Shown here: positions 1 through 4,410 of the stretch, piece by piece
Numbering within the stretch: position 1 is the first letter of the stretch
Layout: each line of letters starts with the position of its first letter
DNA from: Hydrogenophaga sp.
Lineage (GTDB): Bacteria > Pseudomonadota > Gammaproteobacteria > Burkholderiales > Burkholderiaceae_C
NCBI GenBank assembly: GCA_030684755.1
Contig: JAUXXN010000079.1
Span: 1-10,202, forward strand
Length of the DNA stretch: 10,202 nt
Reading direction: 5' to 3'
Position numbers and translations under genes: made by a program
The notes under the pieces: model-generated
What the model was told of the DNA's origin: nothing
Database searches by the model: none
The model's input: the letters and a program-made list of their open reading frames with translations, nothing else

Positions 1-538
1 TGCGTACCTGGGTGGCTTGCAGTTTGCCCAGCCAATCCAGCAGGTGCTTGTCGGCCACATTCTCGGCTTGCTGCGCATGGAGCTCTTGGGCCAGTTGCCG
101 CGCGGCTTCCATCCGGGCCATGGGGCTGGGCTGGGCCATGGGGCTGGACTGGGCTACAGGGGCGGGCGGGCTGGTGGGGCTGGTCTGGGCCGGTACGACC
201 ATGCCGCCCACACGCAAACCACTGGTGCCCGCTTTGAGAGTCAGGGCCACCGCGTGTTTGCAAGCCACGCCCACCGGGCAACTGCAGGTGGCGTACCAGT
301 CCACCAACCGGTTTTTCGGGTCGAGCGTGACCTCCACCTGCACCGTGTAGGGTTTCACCTGCGTGCCCTGCACCGCCCCGGTGACGACCCAAGAAACGCC
401 ATCGCGGCGCACCTCATGACGCAACACCTTGCCGTAGAGGAACAGCTTTTGCCCCCGGGTCCACGTCTGATAATCCACCTGCTCAACCAAATTCTGGCTG
501 TCAAACCACAAAGTGGGCGCTGCGCTGCTGTTGTCCAT
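1..538 (-). CDS. SWIM zinc-finger protein, N-terminal part (probable SNF2-type helicase), cut by window edge
   Basis: Reading leftwards from an ATG at 538, the frame stays open to base 1, giving 179 codons without a stop. The N-terminus (residues about 10-80) has the tryptophan- and glycine-rich pattern that precedes SWIM domains (WFDSQN, then WTRGQKLFLYGKV). A textbook SWIM zinc finger follows: CSCPVGVACKH at residues 85-95, with Cys85, Cys87, Cys93 and His95 as ligands (CxC-x5-CxH). After it comes a Pro/Ser/Gln-rich linker with the repeated unit SPMAQPSPMA. In bacteria this arrangement most often opens a large SNF2/DEAD-like helicase, but the helicase motifs would lie beyond the edge, so that part is inference. 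The frame is also open upstream of the chosen ATG and no clear Shine-Dalgarno is seen, so the start is uncertain. It is divergent from aroE. Confidence 0.8.
   Translation of the reverse strand, partial: MDNSSAAPTLWFDSQNLVEQVDYQTWTRGQKLFLYGKVLRHEVRRDGVSWVVTGAVQGTQVKPYTVQVEVTLDPKNRLVDWYATCSCPVGVACKHAVALTLKAGTSGLRVGGMVVPAQTSPTSPPAPVAQSSPMAQPSPMARMEAARQLAQELHAQQAENVADKHLLDWLGKLQATQVR
115..147. repeat. Two 15-bp tandem copies, 18-bp period, in the SWIM-protein linker
   Basis: The 15-mer GGGCCATGGGGCTGG occurs at 115-129 and again, identical, at 133-147. On the minus strand it encodes the SPMAQPSPMA stretch of the proline-rich linker after the SWIM finger. The period is a multiple of three, so changes in copy number would keep the reading frame. 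Confidence 0.7.
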
Positions 539-617
539 GTTGGTCTGCTGCTGAAAATGCTGTGAATCTGCCGACAAAGGCAAGGCCCGTATCAAAACAC
601 AAACCCGAACCCCTTCC
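539..617. other. Intergenic region between divergent SWIM gene and aroE
   Basis: These 79 bp must hold the start signals of both divergent genes, unless the SWIM protein begins further upstream. It contains an A-rich patch just before aroE (around 594-607). I could not pick a convincing -35/-10 pair or a strong Shine-Dalgarno for either gene. Confidence 0.4.
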
Positions 618-1454
618 ATGAGCGAAACCCACGCCACCGACCGCTACGCCGTCATCGGCCACCCCATTGCCCACAGCAAGTCCCCGCTGATCCACGGCCT
701 GTTTGCGCAGGCCACCGGCCAAGACATGGTCTACACCGCCATCGAAGCGCCGCTGGACGGCTTTGCGGCGGTGGTGCACGCCTTTCGCGCCCAAGGTGGG
801 CGCGGCTTGAACATCACGCTGCCGTTCAAGCTGCAAGCGTTTGAACTGGCCACCGACCCGCTGGAATCGGCCCGCTTGGCCGGGGCGGTGAACGCGCTCA
901 AGTTCGAGGGCGACCGCATTTACGCCGACAACTTTGACGGCCTGGGTCTGGTCAACGACATCCAGCGCAACCTGGGCGTGTCGCTCGCGGGCAAGCGCGT
1001 GCTGCTGTGCGGTGCCGGTGGCGCCACGCGCGGCGCCATCGTGCCCATCGCCCTGCAAAAACCCGCGCTGCTGGCCGTGGCCAACCGCAGCGCCGACAAA
1101 GCCCACCAACTCAAACGCGACTTTGCCGCCCATGTGGACCTGCAAACCGGTGGCTTTGAGGATCTGGCGGGTGAGTCGTTTGATGTGGTTCTCAACGCCA
1201 CCTCCACCGGCCTCACGCAAGCCGCGTTGCCCCTGCCTGCCGGGGTTTTTGCAGCGGGCGCCTTGGCTTATGAGCTGGTGTATGGCAAGGGCTTGACGCC
1301 GTTTTTGAAACAGGCCCAGGCCGCTGGCGCCACCCACATCGCCGACGGCGTGGGCATGCTGGTGGAGCAAGCCGCCGAAGCCTTTGCCTGGTGGCGCGGC
1401 GTGCGGCCCGACACCCGCCCGGTCATTGACCGCCTGACCGTGCCGCTGGTCTGA
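618..1454 (+). CDS. aroE: Shikimate dehydrogenase (NADP+)
   Basis: AroE reduces 3-dehydroshikimate to shikimate with NADPH, the fourth step of the cytosolic shikimate pathway to aromatic amino acids. All family signatures are present in its 278 residues, the usual length. They are the shikimate-binding SKS at 20-22 (GHPIAHSKSP), NITLPFK at 65-71 with catalytic Lys71, and NFDG at 105-108 with the catalytic Asp107. The Rossmann loop GAGGATRGA is at 132-140, followed by NRSADK at 156-161, which fits NADP binding. NATSTGL is at 193-199, and the C-terminal DGVGMLVEQA holds the conserved Gln251. The usual NTDG reads NFDG here. The start ATG has no strong Shine-Dalgarno but places the N-terminus exactly as in the family. 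The rhtA-like gene follows on the same strand after 54 bp, so the two may be cotranscribed. Confidence 0.97.
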   Translation: MSETHATDRYAVIGHPIAHSKSPLIHGLFAQATGQDMVYTAIEAPLDGFAAVVHAFRAQGGRGLNITLPFKLQAFELATDPLESARLAGAVNALKFEGDRIYADNFDGLGLVNDIQRNLGVSLAGKRVLLCGAGGATRGAIVPIALQKPALLAVANRSADKAHQLKRDFAAHVDLQTGGFEDLAGESFDVVLNATSTGLTQAALPLPAGVFAAGALAYELVYGKGLTPFLKQAQAAGATHIADGVGMLVEQAAEAFAWWRGVRPDTRPVIDRLTVPLV

Positions 1455-1508
1455 ACACCTGACACTTTTGCCAGGCGCCGCCTGAAAAGGCGCTGCGACC
1501 CGTTCCCC

Positions 1509-2396
1509 ATGACTTCCACACGCTGGGCGCAAGCCCTGCCCTTGCTCGCCGTGCTCGGCTCCGTCACCGCGCTGGGCCTGGGCACGTCACTGGCCAAACA
1601 GTTGTTCCCCCAGGTGGGTTCGCTGGGCACCACCTCGCTGCGCGTGGGCTTCTCGGCCCTGCTCATGCTGCTCGTCTGGCGGCCCTGGCGCTGGGCGCTC
1701 AGCCGGGCCGATGCGCTGAGCCTGCTGCGCTACGGTGTGGCGCTGGGGTTCATGAACCTGCTGTTCTACCAGTCGCTCAAAACCATCCCCTTCGGCGTGG
1801 CCGTGGCCATCGAATTCAGCGGGCCGCTGGCCGTGGCCTGCTGGGGCTCACGCCGCCGCATCGACTTTGCGTGGATCGCCCTGGCCATCGTCGGGCTGGG
1901 CCTGCTGCTGCCGCTGGGGCACAGCGTGAGCACGCTCGACCCCCTGGGCGTGGGCTACGCCCTGGCCGCTGCGGTCTGCTGGGCCACCTACATCGTGTTC
2001 GGCAAACGCGTGGGCCACCTCCACGCAGGCCATTCGGTGGCCCTGGGCCTGAGCGTGGCCGCCCTCACCGTGGTGCCCTTCGGCGTGGCCCATGCGGGCG
2101 CCGACCTGCTGCAGCCCGGCGTGCTGGCGCTGGGCCTGGCGGTCGCCGCCATCTCCAGCGCCCTACCGATTTCGCTGGAGATGGTGGCCCTGAAACGCCT
2201 CACACCCGCCGCCTTCGGCGTGATGATCAGCCTGGAGCCCGCCGTGGCCGCCCTGCTCGGCCTGCTGATCCTGCACGAACAGCTGACCGCGCTGCAGTGG
2301 CTGGCCATCGTGCTCGTGATGGGTGCAGCCGTGGGCAGCGCCGCCACCGCCAAGCCCGAAGCGCATCGCGGGGTGGCGGATGAGATCGTGCAGTGA
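1509..2396 (+). CDS. rhtA: RhtA-like amino-acid exporter, DMT/EamA family
   Basis: This is a 295-residue inner-membrane protein with about ten hydrophobic segments in two EamA repeats. E. coli RhtA, the threonine/homoserine exporter, has the same length. From memory of that protein, conserved blocks line up along the chain: GTSLAKQLFPQVG (25-37), FMNLLFYQSLKTIPFGVAVAIEF (81-103), GPLAVA (105-110), LLPLG (133-137), CWATYI (157-162), ALPISLEMVALKRL (218-231) and SLEPAVAALLGLLILHE (241-257). It probably exports threonine, homoserine or related amino acids by proton antiport, but the substrate cannot be read from sequence and other EamA exporters share this architecture. No clear Shine-Dalgarno precedes the ATG. 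It lies 54 bp after aroE and ends 11 bp before the end of the convergent RES toxin gene. Confidence 0.85.
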   Translation: MTSTRWAQALPLLAVLGSVTALGLGTSLAKQLFPQVGSLGTTSLRVGFSALLMLLVWRPWRWALSRADALSLLRYGVALGFMNLLFYQSLKTIPFGVAVAIEFSGPLAVACWGSRRRIDFAWIALAIVGLGLLLPLGHSVSTLDPLGVGYALAAAVCWATYIVFGKRVGHLHAGHSVALGLSVAALTVVPFGVAHAGADLLQPGVLALGLAVAAISSALPISLEMVALKRLTPAAFGVMISLEPAVAALLGLLILHEQLTALQWLAIVLVMGAAVGSAATAKPEAHRGVADEIVQ

Positions 2397-2407
2397 ACAC
2401 TTCGGCG

Positions 2408-2995
2408 TCACGCACCGTCTTCCATCAACGGCACCCCTGATCGGCGAGCTGCATCCACCACCACATGCAACAACTGTCGCGTGCCCGGCTTGACCAGTGG
2501 CCACTGCTGCCGACGCTTCAGGGCCGTGATGCCACCCGGAAACAGGCAGATGCAAGCGTGCTGCATGTGCTGCGCCGAGGCGTAAATCAGGCCTTGATGT
2601 CCAGCATTAAAGCAGTCAAGTGCCAAGGCCTGGGTCTGCTCAATACGCAGACTCAGCAGCAGCGGATAGGGCTCAGCCAGTGGACGCCGATCCACCAGCC
2701 GCAAAGGCTGCGTTGTGGTGAGCTGAAGCAAGGCGCGTTTGCGCAGTTCAACAAGGCTTTTGCTCTTGGTGTCGCGACGAAACTGCGCCTCGAACAGCGC
2801 GGTGTCTGCACTGTCAGCCAGATAGGCTGTGAGCTGATCGGGCAAGCAGAAACGCCCCGACAACACGCCAGCCGACGGCAGCAGAAGCCCATTCGTTTTG
2901 ACCGTACCGGGCCGTGCGCGTAGCAGTTGGACCCGAAAAAACGTCTGCCCGGCGGGCAGTTCAACAATAGGAGGATTGAGTTCTTTGAGATTCAT
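2408..2995 (-). CDS. RES-domain toxin of a type II toxin-antitoxin pair
   Basis: The 195-residue protein shows the RES-domain pattern. An N-terminal FFRV carries Arg21, and SGRF carries Arg48. These are followed by YLADSADTALFEAQF (58-72) with Tyr58 and Glu69, and then by LRLVDRR (98-104). The C-terminal QGLIYAS with Ser140 leads into the hydrophobic strand CICLFP (148-153). Arg, Glu and Ser give the family its name. Characterised RES toxins (MbcT, ParT, Res) attack NAD+ or use it to ADP-ribosylate host enzymes, which stops growth. The same chemistry here is inferred from family only. The antitoxin gene lies 12 bp upstream on the same strand, the usual antitoxin-first order for this class. 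The ORF on the opposite strand (2465-2923) resembles nothing I know and is treated as a shadow. Confidence 0.85.
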   Translation of the reverse strand: MNLKELNPPIVELPAGQTFFRVQLLRARPGTVKTNGLLLPSAGVLSGRFCLPDQLTAYLADSADTALFEAQFRRDTKSKSLVELRKRALLQLTTTQPLRLVDRRPLAEPYPLLLSLRIEQTQALALDCFNAGHQGLIYASAQHMQHACICLFPGGITALKRRQQWPLVKPGTRQLLHVVVDAARRSGVPLMEDGA

Positions 2996-3007
2996 GGGCA
3001 GGGGGCA

Positions 3008-3475
3008 TCAATGTCCCTCTGCTGTTGCAAGACCCAGCACGCGCTGCGCATCCACACCTTGCTCCAGGGCCACACGGGGCGTCTGGCCGTACAGCGCAGG
3101 GTGTGGGCTTTCCAGGAAGGCCAGCAGTGGCCAGCCATCGGCGGTGCCCAGCGCTTGCGACAGCGGCTGGAGGTGCGGGAATACAAACGGCTCAAACTGC
3201 CAGCGTGGCAGCTTGAAGCCCCGCCGCAGATGCGAGACACCAATGCAGCGGCCAGCCTTGATCCAGGCGTTGATGGTCACGCGCGAGGTGCCCGCCAGTT
3301 CGGCAGCCTCGTCGGTGGTGATCATGTCGGCCGCCTGCATGCGCTCACGCCGGTAGGCCGCGCCCGAACGCAGCAGCGCGTCGGTCTGCGCTTCGCTGGC
3401 GTAGGGGTCGGCTGAAACGGCACGGTGGGTTGGGGTTTCAAGAGCAACAGAGAGGGGAAAAGTCAAAGTGTTCAT
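3008..3475 (-). CDS. Antitoxin of the RES toxin (HTH plus DUF2384/MbcA-ParS-like C-terminus)
   Basis: This is a 155-residue protein. Residues 52-82 (TTDEAAELAGTSRVTINAWI and on) form a helix-turn-helix closest to the excisionase/MerR-like type, and the downstream KLPRWQFE resembles the strand after such a helix. Residues 114-155 (GWPLLAFLESPHPALYGQTP, then EQG...VLGLA) match the C-terminal toxin-binding domain of the MbcA/ParS/Xre antitoxins, where the L-x-G-x-TP motif is typical. It should bind and block the RES toxin encoded 12 bp downstream and repress the shared promoter. The N-terminal 45 residues are not family-like. Met46 or Met51 could be the true start, since no strong Shine-Dalgarno precedes the ATG at 3475. 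Confidence 0.82.
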   Translation of the reverse strand: MNTLTFPLSVALETPTHRAVSADPYASEAQTDALLRSGAAYRRERMQAADMITTDEAAELAGTSRVTINAWIKAGRCIGVSHLRRGFKLPRWQFEPFVFPHLQPLSQALGTADGWPLLAFLESPHPALYGQTPRVALEQGVDAQRVLGLATAEGH

Positions 3476-3482
3476 GTGCGTT

Positions 3483-3497
3483 CACTGATGCCCACTG
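3483..3497. promoter_or_regulatory. Possible operator: direct repeat CACTG-5-CACTG ahead of the RES antitoxin gene
   Basis: CACTG occurs at 3483-3487 and again at 3493-3497. The 10-bp period, one helical turn, would put both copies on the same face of the DNA. The element begins 8 bp upstream of the antitoxin start codon, where an autoregulating antitoxin would bind. The motif is short and may be chance. Confidence 0.25.
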
Positions 3498-3752
3498 TTA
3501 TGGCGCGTTGCGCTTGTCTGCCTTGCTGCTGCCGAAAAAACTGGATGACCGAACGCGGCCGGAATGGGTGGCTGGAGCTCGTCTTCCCGGCTTGCTTTGA
3601 CCGCGATCACTTCTGTTCAATGTGATTGGAGTGAACGAGGAAGCCTTCGCGACAAACGCGTGCTCACCGAGCAGGTGACGCGACACGATCGCGTAGCAAT
3701 GGTCCAAATAGTCCGAGGGTTCTGAAGCGGACATATCTGATGCGTTCTGGCG

Positions 3753-3836
3753 AATAGGAGCGCCTGAAGGCAGGTAACGGATCTCCGGATCTCGTTTGAT
3801 GTATCCAACCAAGATGACTTTGTTGACTGAAGCCAA
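3753..3836 (-). pseudogene. ssb: 5' fragment of a single-stranded DNA-binding protein gene
   Basis: From a TTG codon at 3836 the minus strand reads LASVNKVILVGYIKRDPEIR followed by YLPSGAPI. This is the well-known start of bacterial SSB (xASVNKVxLVGxLxRDPExRYxPSG), the first strand of its OB fold. A good ribosome binding site, AGAGG at 3843-3847, lies 6 nt upstream, so the original translation start seems preserved, with TTG possibly replacing ATG. After residue 28 the similarity stops. The frame runs on for about 84 codons to a stop at 3498 with no recognisable SSB core or acidic C-terminal tip. The fragment is far too short for single-strand binding. SSB genes are common on plasmids and integrative elements, so it may be debris of one. 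Confidence 0.75.
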
Positions 3837-3950
3837 ATCACACCTCTTTCGGTAACCAGTCCCACGAAACATTCATGGCGTACTGGAGCAAGGTGGGGTG
3901 AGTCTAGTCAACTTCGAAAATTTGGTCAATCTCGTTAAGCTGGGAAGCTT

Positions 3951-4076
3951 TTACGGCAGACTCCTTCGCCCCCTCACCGCCCGCCCATCCGCCATTCCGC
4001 TCCCCGGATAAAGAATCACCGTCTCCCCCGCTTTCAGTCCGTCCTTCACCCACGCGCTGTCGGCGTTGCGGTCGCT
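3951..4076 (-). pseudogene. Orphan 3' end of an RND-efflux adaptor gene (copy A)
   Basis: The minus strand encodes FSDRNADSAWVKDG, then LKAGETVILYPGSGMADGRA and the end VRGRRSLP with a TAA stop. The intact adaptor gene at the right edge ends almost identically, with one substitution before the last few residues (GMADG here, GMEDG there). Only about 40 codons are present. Upstream of codon FS the sequence switches abruptly at 4077 to unrelated DNA leading into a HigA-like gene. The reading frame is undamaged and five of the six nucleotide differences from the other copy are synonymous. This tail therefore evolved as part of a functional gene until recently and is not a slowly decayed duplicate. 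Confidence 0.85.
3975..4076. repeat. Direct repeat, left copy (102 bp, 94 % identical to 9588-9689)
   Basis: Gap-free alignment with 9588-9689 gives 96 identities in 102 positions. Mismatches are at 3991, 3996, 4029, 4032, 4044 and 4053. The longest identical blocks are 3997-4028 (32 bp) and 4054-4076 (23 bp). Both copies have the same orientation, and their spacing is 5613 bp. Confidence 0.92.
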
Positions 4077-4094
4077 AAATCGGTAAGGACAAGC

Positions 4095-4348
4095 ATGCGT
4101 AAAACCCAATCCCCCATCCTCGACGCCGTACACGACACGGCCCAGGGACTGCACAAGGCTGGCGTGATGGACCCAGCCACGCTGCGCGAGTTCGACCAGC
4201 TGTGCCTGCCGCCAGCCGAACCCCTGCAACCCGATCAGATCAAGCAGATCCGCGAGGCGACACGGGTCAGCTAGGCCGTGTTCGCCAAGCTGCTGAACAC
4301 CAGCGTGTCAACGGTACAGAAATGGGAGGTTGGTCAGAGGAAACCCCC
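4095..4348 (+). pseudogene. HigA/NadS-like antitoxin gene, broken by TAG and truncated
   Basis: From the ATG at 4095, behind AAGGA at 4086-4089, 59 codons read MRKTQSPILDAVHDTAQGLH ... IKQIREATRVS and then TAG at 4272-4274. Reading past the stop gives AVFAKLLNTSVSTVQKWEVG followed by QRKP. This is the recognition helix and the typical end of the HTH of HigA/NadS-type antitoxins. In that family the TAG position is normally Gln (SQ-x-x-FA), so a single C-to-T change in CAG explains the stop. After QRKP, near 4348, family similarity ends, and the expected last ~20 residues (a leucine-rich helix) are missing. The toxin gene that usually precedes this antitoxin is absent, and its place is taken by the adaptor-tail repeat. 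Alternatively a GTG at 4278 could start a short HTH peptide, which I consider unlikely to be functional. Confidence 0.8.
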
Positions 4349-4410
4349 ACGCTCGGCGGCATACTTGCGGCGGGGAAATCACAGCCACAACAACCAACAA
4401 TACACACCAC

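Larger units (their letters stand above)
3476..4094. other. Stretch without an intact gene, holding fragments of two genes
   Basis: Between the RES antitoxin start and the broken HigA-like gene I see no complete gene. On the minus strand it holds an ssb 5' fragment (3753-3836) and a copy of the efflux-adaptor 3' end (3951-4076). The part from about 3600 to 3950 is visibly less GC-rich than the flanking genes. The open frame that runs on from the ssb fragment down to 3498 may contain pieces of another lost gene, but I do not recognise it. No tRNA, integrase or insertion sequence ends were found. Confidence 0.6.

Noticed and set aside
17..565. Rightward 182-aa ORF at the left edge
   Set aside because: It is antisense to the frame encoding the SWIM zinc finger with its CxC...CxH ligands. 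Its own product is low-complexity and unlike any family.
1479..1492. Hairpin CGCCT-GAAA-AGGCG between aroE and the exporter gene
   Set aside because: The stem is only five pairs and no T-run follows, so I do not call it a terminator. The two genes may be cotranscribed.
501..1532. Leftward 343-aa ORF
   Set aside because: It is a shadow of aroE, which has every catalytic motif. A Gly/Gln/Val-rich product of this kind is typical of antisense frames in GC-rich genes.
2465..2923. Rightward 152-aa ORF
   Set aside because: It overlaps the RES toxin gene on the other strand, where the conserved Arg, Tyr, Glu and Ser pattern is clear.
3476..4094. tRNA gene, insertion-sequence ends or integrase as an explanation for the repeat
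   Set aside because: I found no cloverleaf-like arms, no terminal inverted repeats with target duplication and no recombinase motifs in this stretch or between the two repeat copies.
3953..4229. Leftward 92-aa ORF as a real small gene
   Set aside because: Its C-terminal half is the copied adaptor tail, and its N-terminal half is antisense to the HigA-like remnant. The start lies in foreign sequence.
4330..4410. Upstream ATG extension of the MmeI-like protein by 27 residues
   Set aside because: The extra residues come from an out-of-frame reading of the antitoxin remnant and leader, and family similarity starts at ATG 4411.
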